Shown here: positions 34,745 through 43,964 of the stretch, piece by piece
Position numbering within the stretch: the stretch's first letter is position 1
Layout of the letters: each line of letters begins with the position of its first letter
Assembly: GCA_902826395.1 (NCBI GenBank)
Contig: CADEER010000003.1
Location: forward strand, 1-64,000
DNA length: 64,000 nt
Source of the DNA: an uncultured bacterium
Lineage (GTDB): Bacteria > Desulfobacterota > Binatia > HRBIN30 > CADEER01
Reading direction: 5' to 3'
The notes under the pieces: model-generated
Database searches by the model: none
Told to the model about the DNA's origin: nothing
What the model saw: only the letters and a program-made list of their open reading frames with translations
Position numbers and translations under genes: made by a program

Positions 34745-35139
34745 TGCTGCACCTCCTCGGGGATATAGCGGTCGCGCATGTAGTACAGCAGCTCGACGGC
34801 GTTCGGGCGCGCCTCGTCGAAGATGATGCGCAGGCGGACCTCCCGCACTTCGGGAAGTGGGGTTTCGTTGACCTCGCGTTCCCAGAGATATCCCTCCTCG
34901 AGCTCGCCGCTGCTGAAACCTAGCTCGGGAAACTTCTCGCGCACCTCCATCTCGGCGATGAACTTGCGAGCCAGCAGAGTAGCCCTGGTCATCTGCTGAT
35001 CGCGGCCGATGATGCCGAGGTTGCGGTTCTGCAGGCCGAGCAGGCCGATCAGCGCATAGGCGACGATGGCGAGCGCCACCAGTACCTCGATCAACGTGAA
35101 GCCGCGATCGGATCGCTTCCGTGATGCGACGCCGCGCAT
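34741..35139 (-). CDS. gspI: Type II secretion minor pseudopilin GspI
   Basis: 132 residues. Prepilin leader and helix: RGFTLIEVLVALAIVAYALIGLL; then the family's MTRATLLARKFIAEMEV. ATG 35139 is chosen since it shares its A with the gspH stop (TGATG) and has GGGAGGGG directly upstream; a GTG at 35151 would add four residues. Its ending REVRLRIIFDEARPNAVELLYYM is also usual. Confidence 0.92.
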   Translation of the reverse strand: MRGVASRKRSDRGFTLIEVLVALAIVAYALIGLLGLQNRNLGIIGRDQQMTRATLLARKFIAEMEVREKFPELGFSSGELEEGYLWEREVNETPLPEVREVRLRIIFDEARPNAVELLYYMRDRYIPEEVQQ

Positions 35140-35762
35140 CACCCCTCCCACGACAGATAGCCGGGCTCGACGAACACCTGTCCGGTGATCGGGTTCAGCA
35201 CGTAGAGCGTGAAGACGTCTTGTCCGTTGTCGAGGTGGATGACGCTGATGTCGACGTAGCCGTCCGGGTAGAAGGTCGTGTAGGCGATTCCCTCCGACAC
35301 CTTGCCGGCGACCTGCGGCAACTCGATATCGGAGTACCCGATCGACTCGGGCAGCTTGCGGGTGCCGATCGGCCCGTCGACATCATGGCTAAAGCTCTCG
35401 ACCGGCGCCGCGTCGGCGAAGAGGTCGCTTTCGTCGAAGCCACCGCCGTCCGCTGCGGCCTCCTCTTCCTCGGGCAGTGCTGGCGTGTCGACGTCGCCGA
35501 CCATGGCCCAGTACGAGCGGTTGTCGAGATCGTACATCAGGCGGTAGGGACGCCCATTGAGGATCGCCGCGTGACGCAGGTAGCGGAACGCCAGTGCCAG
35601 CTTGCGGGTCTCGGAGTTGAGCTGCGCGTAGGAGCGGTTACCGAGGCGCGGGATGGCGAGCGTCAGCATCACGCCGAGGATGAGCAGGACCAGGCCGAGC
35701 TCGATGAGCGTGAACCCACCCTGGCCGCGTCGTTTCCCCCACGATGGCGGTTGCGATCTCAA
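35139..35762 (-). CDS. gspH: Type II secretion minor pseudopilin GspH
   Basis: 207 residues. Prepilin motif QGGFTLIELGLVLLILGVMLTLAIPRL, then NSETRKLALAFRYLRHAAILNGRPYRLMYDLDNRSYW as in GspH/FimT, an acidic loop (LPEEEEAAADGGGFDESDLF) and a long beta part ending FVEPGYLSWEG. It is separated from gspG by 104 bp holding a large inverted repeat. Confidence 0.9.
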   Translation of the reverse strand: MRSQPPSWGKRRGQGGFTLIELGLVLLILGVMLTLAIPRLGNRSYAQLNSETRKLALAFRYLRHAAILNGRPYRLMYDLDNRSYWAMVGDVDTPALPEEEEAAADGGGFDESDLFADAAPVESFSHDVDGPIGTRKLPESIGYSDIELPQVAGKVSEGIAYTTFYPDGYVDISVIHLDNGQDVFTLYVLNPITGQVFVEPGYLSWEG

Positions 35763-35790
35763 CTCCGTTCAATCCGGATAAAAGAATTTC

Positions 35791-35861
35791 CTCACCACTG
35801 AGGCACAGAGACACCGAGAAGGCGTCAGCCGGACTCGGTGTCTCTGTGCCTCTGTGGTGAG
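35791..35861. repeat. Near-perfect 28-bp inverted repeat between gspG and gspH
   Basis: Arms 35791-35818 and 35834-35861 match at 27 of 28 positions around a 15-bp loop. The sequence type (ctctgtgcctctgtggtgag) is a widespread bacterial intergenic repeat, as I recall. It lies 5 bp after the gspG stop inside the gsp transcript, so the hairpin could limit read-through or stabilise upstream mRNA, giving more GspG (the major pseudopilin) than the downstream minor ones. Confidence 0.85.
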
Positions 35862-35866
35862 AGAGG

Positions 35867-36283
35867 TCAGTCTTCGTAGTTGTCGAGGTCGCGGTTGTAG
35901 CCGTCGCCGCCTTCGACCCCGTCGGCTCCGAAGGAGACGATGCGCACGTCGCGTCCATCCATGAAGTACGCGTACTCCTGGCCCCACGGGTCGACGGGAA
36001 CTTTGTCGAGGTAGCCGTCCGGATTGGCGCGGCGCGCCCGCGGCGGCGGCTGGACGAGGGCGGCGATGCCTTCTCCGCTGCTCGGGTAGAAGCCGTTGTC
36101 GAGCTTGAACAGCTTCATCGACTCCTCGATGGCCTTGATGTCGGCCAGCGCCTTGGTCTGTCGCGCCTGATCGGTGCGGCCGATGATCTTCGGCGCCACC
36201 AGGGTGACGAGAAGTCCGAGGATGAACACCACGACCATGATCTCGATCAGGGTGAATCCCGCCTGCATGGTGATTCTTTTCAT
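35867..36283 (-). CDS. gspG: Type II secretion major pseudopilin GspG
   Basis: 138 residues. Prepilin leader AGFTLIEIMVVVFILGLLVTLVAPKIIGR; then ALADIKAIEESMKLFKLDNGFYPSSGEGIAALVQPP and the calcium-site ending DPWGQEYAYFMDGRDVRIVSFGADGVEGGDGYNRDLDNY. Cleaved by a prepilin peptidase (not in this window), it assembles into the pseudopilus. The gene lies 78 bp after gspF; the gap contains GTCA.CCCG hairpin pairs. Confidence 0.95.
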   Translation of the reverse strand: MKRITMQAGFTLIEIMVVVFILGLLVTLVAPKIIGRTDQARQTKALADIKAIEESMKLFKLDNGFYPSSGEGIAALVQPPPRARRANPDGYLDKVPVDPWGQEYAYFMDGRDVRIVSFGADGVEGGDGYNRDLDNYED

Positions 36284-36361
36284 CTTTGCTTTTCCTCCCG
36301 GATGCTGGCCGTCAGCCCGTCTTCGGGTGACAGCCTCGTCCGCGGTTGATGTCGAACGTGA

Positions 36362-37600
36362 TCATCCCACGATCTGATTCAGCTCGAAAATCGGCAGCAA
36401 GATGGCGATGACGATGAACGCCACCAGGCCGCCCATGAAAACGACGAGCAGCGGCTCCATGATGCTGGTCAGCGCGTTGACCGAGGCTTCAACTTCGTTG
36501 TCGTAGGCGTCGGCCGCTCGTGACAGCATCTGCTCGAGCTCGCCGCTGCGCTCGCCGACGGCGATCATGTGCACCAGCAACGGTGGAAAGTGACCACTCT
36601 TGCGCAGCGGCTCGGCGACGCTTTGACCCTCGCGGATGCTGTCGCGGCCGCTCTCGATCGCGTTCATCAACACCGAGTTGCTGACGACGTGCTTGACGAT
36701 GTCGAGCGACTGGAGCAGCGGGATGCCGCCGTCGAGCAGCGTCGACAGGGTGCGCGCGAATCGCGCCAGCGCCACCTTCTTCACCACCTTGCCGAAATAG
36801 GGGATTTTGAGCTTCCAGTCGTCGAAGCGCAGGCGTCCCTTCGGCGTCCCGACCCAGGCCCGCGCCGCGATGAAGAAGACGAGGCCGCCGATGATGATCA
36901 GCCACCAGTACTGTGCCGTGAAGTCGGAGATGCTGAGCAGGACGACGGTGATGCCGGGCAGCTCCTGCTGCGTCTCTTCGAAGATCTTGGTGACCTTCGG
37001 GACCACGTAGGAGAGCAGGAAGAGCAGAATGCCCAAGCTGAGCAGGCCCATCACCAGTGGGTAGGTCATCGCCGAGCGGACCTTGCTGCGCAGCGCCGCG
37101 GCTCTTTCGGTGTAGTCGGCGAGGCGAACGAGGACGATGTCGAGGGCGCCGCTGGCCTCGCCGGCGCGTACCATGTTGACGTAGAGGTCGCCGAACACTT
37201 GCGGATGCATCCGCATCGCATCCGCCAGATTGCCTCCTTCGACGACGTGTTCGCGGACCTGCGAGAGAATGCGCTTCTGGCGTCCGTTCTCGACCTGCTC
37301 GATGAGAGCGCCGAGACAGTCGACGAGGGGCAGGCCGGCCCCCACCAGGGTTGCCAACTGCCGGGTCATCAGGGCCAGGTCTTGCGGGGTGATGCGGTCG
37401 AAATAGGCCCCGACGTCGCCGCGCGAGGTCGCCGTCGAGACCGTCTTGCCGGTCTCGCTCTGCCGCTCCTCGGTGATGCCGGTCGGGAAGATGCCCTGGC
37501 CGCGCAGCTTCTGCCGCGCCGTCTTGGGGGTATCGGCGTCGACGATGCCGCTGACGTTGCGGCCGCTGTCGTTGAGACCTTTGTAGGCGTAAACCGGCAT
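36362..37600 (-). CDS. gspF: Type II secretion inner-membrane platform protein GspF
   Basis: 412 residues with two T2SS-F domains. The start MPVYAYKGLNDSGRNVSGIVDADTPKTARQKLRGQGI is typical; domain one has 'RQLATLVGAGLPLVDCLGAL', domain two 'ARTLSTLLDGGIPLLQSLDIV', and three membrane helices, the last at the C-terminus (VFMGGLVAFIVIAILLPIFEL). It couples GspE action to pseudopilin assembly. Confidence 0.95.
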   Translation of the reverse strand: MPVYAYKGLNDSGRNVSGIVDADTPKTARQKLRGQGIFPTGITEERQSETGKTVSTATSRGDVGAYFDRITPQDLALMTRQLATLVGAGLPLVDCLGALIEQVENGRQKRILSQVREHVVEGGNLADAMRMHPQVFGDLYVNMVRAGEASGALDIVLVRLADYTERAAALRSKVRSAMTYPLVMGLLSLGILLFLLSYVVPKVTKIFEETQQELPGITVVLLSISDFTAQYWWLIIIGGLVFFIAARAWVGTPKGRLRFDDWKLKIPYFGKVVKKVALARFARTLSTLLDGGIPLLQSLDIVKHVVSNSVLMNAIESGRDSIREGQSVAEPLRKSGHFPPLLVHMIAVGERSGELEQMLSRAADAYDNEVEASVNALTSIMEPLLVVFMGGLVAFIVIAILLPIFELNQIVG

Positions 37601-37664
37601 CGTTCATCCATCGACGCAGCAGCCGGCCGATGGATTCAAACGGCCGTGGCGCGCCGGGCTTCTA

Positions 37665-39380
37665 TCAAACTCCGAGATCGTCCTGCGTGACGCGCAGGAC
37701 TTCGTCGATCGTGGTGGTCCCGCGCAGGATCTTGTCGGCGCCGTCCTCGCGCAGGGTGGTCATGCCCTTGGCTGCCGCGGCCCGTCGGATCTCGGCGGAA
37801 TCCGCCGAGCGCATGATCAGGTTGCGCACCTCGTCGTCGATGATCAGCAGCTCGTGGATCCCCGAGCGGCCGCGGTAGCCGGTCAGCTTGCATGCCTCGC
37901 AGCCGGCACCGGCGCGGAAGACCGGATTCTCTTCCAGCATGTCGAGTGTGACTCCGAGCTGACGCAGCTCTTCCATCGGCGGCCGGTACTGCTCGCGGCA
38001 GTTGGGGCAGACCTTGCGGACCAGCCGCTGCGCCATGACGGCGATCAGCGACGACGAGACGAGGAAGGGTTCAATGCCCATGTCGAGCAAGCGGGTGATT
38101 GCCGCGCACGAGTCGTTGGTATGCAGCGTCGAGAACACCAGGTGTCCGGTCAGTGCCGCCTGGATCGAGATCTTGGCGGTCTCGGAGTCGCGGATTTCGC
38201 CGACCATGATGATGTCGGGATCCTGACGGAGGACCGAACGCAGGCCGCTGGCGAAGGACAGGTCGATCTTCGGATTGACCTGGATCTGGCCGACGCCGTG
38301 GAGCTGGTACTCGATTGGATCCTCGATGGTGATGATGTTCTTGTCGGTGGTGTTGATGCGCGACAGCGCCGCATAGAGCGTAGTCGTCTTACCGCTGCCG
38401 GTGGGGCCGGTCACCAGAATGATCCCGTGCGACTGGCGGATGAGCTGGTCGACGGACGCCAGCTTGCCGCCGATGAGACCGAGCTCGTCGAGCTGCAGGA
38501 TCGTCGAGGAGCGGTCGAGGAGACGCATCACGACGCGCTCGCCGTGCACCGTCGGCACCGTCGACACGCGGATGTCGACGTCCTTGCCGGCCAGCTTGAT
38601 GCGAATGCGGCCATCCTGGGGCAGGCGTTTTTCCGCGATGTTCAGCTCCGCCATGATCTTGATGCGGGAGATGATCACCGGTTGGAAGCGCTTCGGTGGG
38701 TTGATGATGTCGTAGAGGACACCGTCGATGCGGAAGCGCACCGCGAGGTCGCGTTCGTACGGCTCGATGTGGATGTCGCTGGCGCGGTCTTTCACCGCCT
38801 GAAAGAGGAGCGAGTTCACCAACCGGATGATCGGCGCCTCGTCGTCGGCGTCGATCAGGTCGCGCGGCTCGACGAGCTCGGTCGCGATCATGTCCAGTCG
38901 CTCTTCCTGCAGCCCTTCGATGAGGTCCGAGGCACTGCCGGAGGCCATGTCGTATACGCGATTGATGCGATCGACGATCACGTCGCCGGGCGCCACGACG
39001 ACGCGAATCGGCTTGTGGAGGAGGACCCGCAAGTCGTCCAGCGGTCCGAGTGCCGCCGGGTTGGAGGTGGCGACTGTGATCGCATCGTCGTCACGGCCGA
39101 TCGGCAGCACCTGGCATCTCTTGGCGAAGTTGATGGGCAGCAGATCGACGCACTCGCTGGCGGTCGGATCGTTGTCGGGCAGTTTCTCGAGAAACGGCAG
39201 TCCGTAGTGGCTCGCGAGGGCGCGGGCATAGGTCTGGGAGTCGATCGCCCCCATCTCGCGCAAGACGTCGCCGAGGCGCTTGCCCTCGCGCTGTCGCTCG
39301 CGTGCCCGCTCGAGGATCGCGTCGGAGATCGATCCCTCCTCGATCAGGCAGGCTTCCAGAGATTTTGCCGTCACCGCCAT
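37665..39380 (-). CDS. gspE: Type II secretion ATPase GspE
   Basis: 571 residues. N-terminal N1E-type region (EEGSISDAILERARERQ), then the ATPase: Walker A GPTGSGKTT near residue 328, Asp box / Walker B RQDPDIIMVGEIRD and His box GHLVFSTLHTND, with the zinc-binding CPNC...CEAC pair in the C-terminal region. It drives pseudopilus growth from the cytoplasmic side. Starts 7 bp after gspD stops; 64 bp before gspF. Confidence 0.96.
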   Translation of the reverse strand: MAVTAKSLEACLIEEGSISDAILERARERQREGKRLGDVLREMGAIDSQTYARALASHYGLPFLEKLPDNDPTASECVDLLPINFAKRCQVLPIGRDDDAITVATSNPAALGPLDDLRVLLHKPIRVVVAPGDVIVDRINRVYDMASGSASDLIEGLQEERLDMIATELVEPRDLIDADDEAPIIRLVNSLLFQAVKDRASDIHIEPYERDLAVRFRIDGVLYDIINPPKRFQPVIISRIKIMAELNIAEKRLPQDGRIRIKLAGKDVDIRVSTVPTVHGERVVMRLLDRSSTILQLDELGLIGGKLASVDQLIRQSHGIILVTGPTGSGKTTTLYAALSRINTTDKNIITIEDPIEYQLHGVGQIQVNPKIDLSFASGLRSVLRQDPDIIMVGEIRDSETAKISIQAALTGHLVFSTLHTNDSCAAITRLLDMGIEPFLVSSSLIAVMAQRLVRKVCPNCREQYRPPMEELRQLGVTLDMLEENPVFRAGAGCEACKLTGYRGRSGIHELLIIDDEVRNLIMRSADSAEIRRAAAAKGMTTLREDGADKILRGTTTIDEVLRVTQDDLGV

Positions 39381-39387
39381 CGGGCCG

Positions 39388-42360
39388 TCACTGTAGCTCA
39401 GTCCACGCCGCAGCGTTAGAGGAAGATGCGTCCTTGAGCTCCTGCCAGTGCAGATACTCGCCGCGCTCGGGATCGACGGGCATGCCCTCCGGGTACATGA
39501 GCTGTGCCTCGCGCAGGCTCGGGTACGCATCCAGCACGTGGTACATGCTGTTGTATTTGTCGCTGCTGTATCTGTACTGCTTGCCGGGCCGGAACAGTTG
39601 CGCGAGTCGCGAACCCTCCGGCAACTCGACGGCCAGCATCCCGGTCGGTGTGACGAGGCCGGGCGGCGGCGTACCGGCCTCCGCGAATGTGGCGAGGACC
39701 ACGAAGCGCATTCCCGACGTTTCCTCGGCCGGCGGACTGACGGCGTACAGATCGAGCGACGAATCGTGTTGAACGCCCGGCTCCGCGGGCGGAACGGCGC
39801 GGGTCGCGGCCGGTGCCAGCGCGACTGGCTCAGCCGGCGGCACGAGGTCGGGTCGCTGCTCGGCCGGCTCGGGTGCCGGGCGATCGATGAGCAGGCCGTC
39901 CTCGGACTTGGGCAGGTTCTCGATGTCGCTGAGATCGGGAGTCCACGACGGCGCTTCGAGGATCTCCGGGCGCAGGTCGGGGAAGCGGTGATCCTGCATG
40001 AACGCCTGCAGCTTGTCGCGCTGTTGCAGTGACTCGTCACGGAGCTCGATCGGGTTGCGCACGATGTGCGGCGTCAGAAAGATGAGGAGGTTGGTCTTGC
40101 GCTGCGCCTTTCCGTACGAGGTGAAAAGGTTGCCGATCACCGGGATGTCGCTGATGTAGGGGACGCCGCTTTCGGTGTTGTCCTTCCGGTCGCCAATGAG
40201 ACCGCCGATCACGACGGTGTGACCGTTGCGCACCACCACGGACGTTGTCGCCGACCGAATCGTCGTCGTCGGACCGACCACGTTGGGGTCGAGCCCGGCG
40301 ACCGCCGTCTCGACGACGTCCGACACCTCCTGAAAGATGTCGAGACGCACCATGCCGCCCTGGGAGATCTGTGGCGTGATGCGCAGCGTGATACCGACGT
40401 CGCGCCGGTCGACCGTCGCGAAGGTGTTGTTGAGGTTGGTTTCGTTGCTCGATCGCGAGGCGATGAACGGCACGTTCTGACCGACGACGATCTCGGCTTC
40501 CTGATTGTCGGTCGTGAGGATGTTCGGTGCCGACAGGATGTTGGCGTTGGTATCGCTGCGCGACGCTTGGAGGAGGGCGATCTGGGCCGGCACGACCGTA
40601 CCGTCGGGCAATCGGACGGTCTGGTTGCTGGCTGCCGCGAGAACCAAGCCGGCGAGGGACGACGGATTGACGATGGTCTGGTCGATGGCCTCGGTCTGGG
40701 TGCTGCGGCCGATGCCGACGCCGTTGCTGAGGCCGGCGGCTCCCTGTAGCTCGATGCCGATGTTGGAGTCGCGATCCAGCGCGACCTCCAGGACGATGGC
40801 TTCGACATAGACTTGGCGTCGCGGCACATCGAGCTTCTCGATGACCTGTTTCAGAGTCTCGTAGTCCTGCGGCGAGGCGTTGATGATGAGCGCATTGGTC
40901 GATGGATCCGCGGTGATGCGCACCTCACCGGCGAACTCGCCCGTGCCGCCGCCGACCACCGAGGTCGGACCGCCGGTGCCGTCCTGTCCGAATCCGCCGG
41001 CGCCGAAGTTGGTGCCGAAGCTCGAGCCGCCGCCGAGACTGCCGCCGCCGCCGAAACCGCCGCGCTGGCCGCGGCTGCTGAGTCCGCCCAAGCCGCTCAA
41101 GCCGCCGCCGCCGAACTGAGAGCCGGATCCTGAGTCTGCACCAAAGCGTCCGGCGAGGCCGCCGCGCTGGCCGAGCCGGCCGCCGCGCGCCGCTGTCGAT
41201 CCGCCGATACGACGGCTGAGCAGCCCGCCGGACAGGCCGCCGAGGCCGCCACCGGTAGCGCCGATCAGGTCCGAGAGAACGGGTACGATCTCGAAGGAGT
41301 TGGCGTGCTTCAGATAGTAGACGTGGATGCGTCCGGTGCCGTGCGGCAGAGGTACGTCGAGGCGCACGACGAGATCTTTGATCCGGCGCATCTCGAGTGG
41401 CCCGGCGACGACGACCAGCGTGTTGGTGCGTTCGTCCGGAATGATCTTGTACGAAACCGTCTCGCCGCCGCCCGTGGCGACCGTGGTGTCCTGGCTGCCG
41501 GCGGCGCGTCGTGCCGCGCGTCGTGCCCGCGACGTCGTTCGGGCCGCCGCCGCGCTGGCGGCGCCGGCGCCGCCGGGCTGCGCCGCCGTCACCGCGCCGT
41601 CGCTCTCGTCTTCCAACACCTGGACGAGGAGGGCGGCGATCTCGACGGCGAACGCGTAGTTGAGGCGCAGAACCTCGACGCCTCGGTCCTGTCCCTCGAC
41701 ATCGAGCACGGCGAGGATGCGATTGATGCGGTCGATGTTCGCGGCGCTGTCGATCAGGATCAGGGTGTTGCTCGCGACGTATGCCGCCAACAACCCGTTG
41801 GGCGACACCAACGGCTGGATGATCGGCAACATGTTGTTGACGTCGACGTACTTCAACGGCAGCAGCCGGGTCACCACCTCGTCATTGCCACCCATCCGGC
41901 GATCGTCGGGGAGAATCGTCTCCAGCGTCGTGCTCTTCGCCTCCTGGGCCGGCAGGACCTTGTAGATCGCGCCGCTGCGAACAGTCGCGAACCCCTTCAC
42001 CTGCAGGACGGATTGAAACACCGCGTACGCCTCGTCCTCGGTGATCTTTTCCGGCGAAATGATGGTGACCTTACCTTTGACGCGCTCGTCGAGAATGAAG
42101 TTCTTGCCGCTGATCTCGGAAATGAACTTGACCAGGGCGCTGAGCTCGATGTCCTGGAAGTTCATGGTGATCAGCTTGCCGTCTTCGCTCTCTTCGACGG
42201 CCAACTCCGCTTCCGCCGGCTCGGCCGGTGCCGCCGGTGCCTGCGGGATGAACTCCGCCCCCTGGGCATACAGTTCGATCGCCGGTACGGCGATCAATGC
42301 CGCACACGCGACGAGGAAGGCGACGGGCAACCGCAAACGCATCCGCACCATGAGCCCCAT
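39388..42360 (-). CDS. gspD: Type II secretion secretin GspD with C-terminal extension
   Basis: 990 residues from an ATG at 42360 (GGGGG upstream). A signal peptide (LRLPVAFLVACAALIAVPAIELYA), then N0 (ITMNFQDIELSALVKFISEISGKNFILDERVKGKV), N1-N3 domains, and the secretin core (IVGQ...NVPFI, 'DVGITLRITPQISQGGMVRLDIFQEVSDVV', VVIGGLIGDRK, VPYISDIPVIGNLFTSYGKAQRKTNLLIFLTPHIVR). A Gly/Ser/Arg-rich insert of about 100 residues lies within N3, and about 220 residues follow the secretin end, with a Pro/Ala linker and an unrecognised globular domain. Outer-membrane channel of the system. Confidence 0.94.
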   Translation of the reverse strand: MGLMVRMRLRLPVAFLVACAALIAVPAIELYAQGAEFIPQAPAAPAEPAEAELAVEESEDGKLITMNFQDIELSALVKFISEISGKNFILDERVKGKVTIISPEKITEDEAYAVFQSVLQVKGFATVRSGAIYKVLPAQEAKSTTLETILPDDRRMGGNDEVVTRLLPLKYVDVNNMLPIIQPLVSPNGLLAAYVASNTLILIDSAANIDRINRILAVLDVEGQDRGVEVLRLNYAFAVEIAALLVQVLEDESDGAVTAAQPGGAGAASAAAARTTSRARRAARRAAGSQDTTVATGGGETVSYKIIPDERTNTLVVVAGPLEMRRIKDLVVRLDVPLPHGTGRIHVYYLKHANSFEIVPVLSDLIGATGGGLGGLSGGLLSRRIGGSTAARGGRLGQRGGLAGRFGADSGSGSQFGGGGLSGLGGLSSRGQRGGFGGGGSLGGGSSFGTNFGAGGFGQDGTGGPTSVVGGGTGEFAGEVRITADPSTNALIINASPQDYETLKQVIEKLDVPRRQVYVEAIVLEVALDRDSNIGIELQGAAGLSNGVGIGRSTQTEAIDQTIVNPSSLAGLVLAAASNQTVRLPDGTVVPAQIALLQASRSDTNANILSAPNILTTDNQEAEIVVGQNVPFIASRSSNETNLNNTFATVDRRDVGITLRITPQISQGGMVRLDIFQEVSDVVETAVAGLDPNVVGPTTTIRSATTSVVVRNGHTVVIGGLIGDRKDNTESGVPYISDIPVIGNLFTSYGKAQRKTNLLIFLTPHIVRNPIELRDESLQQRDKLQAFMQDHRFPDLRPEILEAPSWTPDLSDIENLPKSEDGLLIDRPAPEPAEQRPDLVPPAEPVALAPAATRAVPPAEPGVQHDSSLDLYAVSPPAEETSGMRFVVLATFAEAGTPPPGLVTPTGMLAVELPEGSRLAQLFRPGKQYRYSSDKYNSMYHVLDAYPSLREAQLMYPEGMPVDPERGEYLHWQELKDASSSNAAAWTELQ

Positions 42361-42509
42361 TAAACCCCCGAGCCCTTCAGGCCCCCTGTCGGAGTCGCCC
42401 GTCGAGGCGACCGCTTGGCGCATCGCGCGCACGATCCATGGCGAGGCGCCACTATGTCTTGCCGTCACACTCGATCCATTTCCGAAGCAGTGCCCCACCT
42501 GGGTCCGAA

Positions 42510-43439
42510 CTACCGGACCGAATAGTTGAGAGTCTCGTCCTTGCGGTTGCGCGTCACCTGTACGGTCAGATCGGACGCCTCGCGCAGCTCTTCGAGCAGA
42601 CCCAACGCCCGAGTCGGGTCGTTCATTGCCTGGCCGTTGATGCTGCGGATGATGTCGCCGTTCTTCAAGCCGATCTTGTCGAAGATGCTGCCGCGGCGAA
42701 TCGCGAAGAGGCGGAAGCCGGTCGACTCACCTCCTTCGAAATGCGGGACGGCGCGAATCTGGGTGAACAGTTGGCTCATGTTCTCGAGCGCCGTGTCCAC
42801 TTCCTGGCGTTCGATGACGTACTCGGTGGGGCTGACGACCTGTACCCCTTGGCCCGAAGCTCCGGCGGTCGCTGTTGATCCGGGGCTCGATGCCGAGCCC
42901 GTCGAGAGGGCGCTGAAGGCCGACGGAGCAGCCCGAACCCCGCCGGTCATGCCTTCCTCGATCTCCAGGATCTCGTCCTTGCCGGCGACGTTGAGGATGA
43001 CTTTGTCCCACTCGACCGCCTTGACGGTGGCGCCCCCCGGCACTTCGGAGCCGACCCGGTAGACACCCTGCTCGCGCTTTTTCTCTTCTTCGATGATGGC
43101 GTAGGAGTTGTTGGCGCCGCGCACCGCGACGCCCCACAGCTTCAGCCGCAGGTCGGTCAGCTTCACCTCTTCTTGGACGGGAACGTCCTCAGCGACCGGT
43201 TTGGCGGAGTTGAAGATGTCGCGTTTGTAGATGACCGCATAGTACGTAGCCGGCTTGTTGGACTGCTGAGCAATCGGCGCCGGCGGTGGTGAGATCTCGA
43301 CGTTGGGCACCTCGGTGAGGCGCGCCGACAAAGCGGTCCCGACGATGGCGGAAGCCGAATAGGCGGCGAGTGCGAGGAGAATCAGATTCACCACCACCAG
43401 GTATCGCGGCGAGAAAGACATACGGCCCAAATCCGGCAT
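42510..43439 (-). CDS. gspC: Type II secretion protein GspC
   Basis: 309 residues. One membrane helix (YLVVVNLILLALAAYSASAIV), an HR domain (RDIFNSAKP ... LRLKLWGVAVRGANNSYAIIEEEKKREQGVYRVG), a Ser/Thr/Gly linker and a C-terminal PDZ domain (GFRLFAIRRGSIFDKIGLKNGDIIRSINGQAMND). It bridges the inner-membrane platform and the secretin. First gene of the gsp operon; divergent from the A-type carrier gene. Confidence 0.93.
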   Translation of the reverse strand: MPDLGRMSFSPRYLVVVNLILLALAAYSASAIVGTALSARLTEVPNVEISPPPAPIAQQSNKPATYYAVIYKRDIFNSAKPVAEDVPVQEEVKLTDLRLKLWGVAVRGANNSYAIIEEEKKREQGVYRVGSEVPGGATVKAVEWDKVILNVAGKDEILEIEEGMTGGVRAAPSAFSALSTGSASSPGSTATAGASGQGVQVVSPTEYVIERQEVDTALENMSQLFTQIRAVPHFEGGESTGFRLFAIRRGSIFDKIGLKNGDIIRSINGQAMNDPTRALGLLEELREASDLTVQVTRNRKDETLNYSVR

Positions 43440-43586
43440 TGTTTAGGATAAAACTCTGTACCAATTCAAGTTGCCCGTCCGAATCTCGGCCTTGACTGGC
43501 CTCGGGTACGGGGTTAGCAGAGGGACTCGGCTGGTATAGACGCGACGAAGATCGAAAGCTTCAGTCGCCTTGCAGGTGAAAACCAA

Positions 43587-43964
43587 ATGACGGTTCAATT
43601 TCTCGACTCAGAGACCCCTACTGCGGAAGCGCACGGCGAGCTCCTCGTGTTCACGGACAAAGCCGTCGAGATGTTGGGTGGAGCGGCCCAGCGCGAGGGC
43701 GGGCCGGGCCGGGGATTGCGAGTGGGCGTGATCGGTGGCGGCTGCTCCGGCATGCAGTACCAACTCGCTTTTGAGGTGGGTCCCAAGGCGGGCGACAGCG
43801 TGCTCGACATCGGTGGTGTGCCGGTTTTCATCGATGCCGAAAGCCAGAAGTATCTGCACGGCATGACGATCGACTACGTCACCGGCCTGCACGGAGCGGG
43901 TTTCAAGTTCCTCAACCCGAACGCTTCCCGCACCTGCGGGTGCGGTACCTCTTTCGCTACCTGA
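43587..43964 (+). CDS. A-type iron-sulfur carrier (IscA/ErpA family)
   Basis: 125 residues. LLVFTDKAVEML, GLRVGVIGGGCSGMQYQLAFE, and the C-terminal NPNASRTCGCGTSF place all three conserved Cys. It carries or inserts Fe-S clusters. A ribosome site AGGTG precedes the ATG. Standing alone, it resembles ErpA more than operonic IscA. Its last 8 bp overlap the convergent membrane-protein gene. Confidence 0.93.
   Translation: MTVQFLDSETPTAEAHGELLVFTDKAVEMLGGAAQREGGPGRGLRVGVIGGGCSGMQYQLAFEVGPKAGDSVLDIGGVPVFIDAESQKYLHGMTIDYVTGLHGAGFKFLNPNASRTCGCGTSFAT

Noticed and set aside
43492-43540. TTGACT and TATAGA as a promoter of the A-type carrier gene
   Set aside because: They are 37 bp apart, too far for one promoter; alternative -10 sequences at the right spacing are poor.
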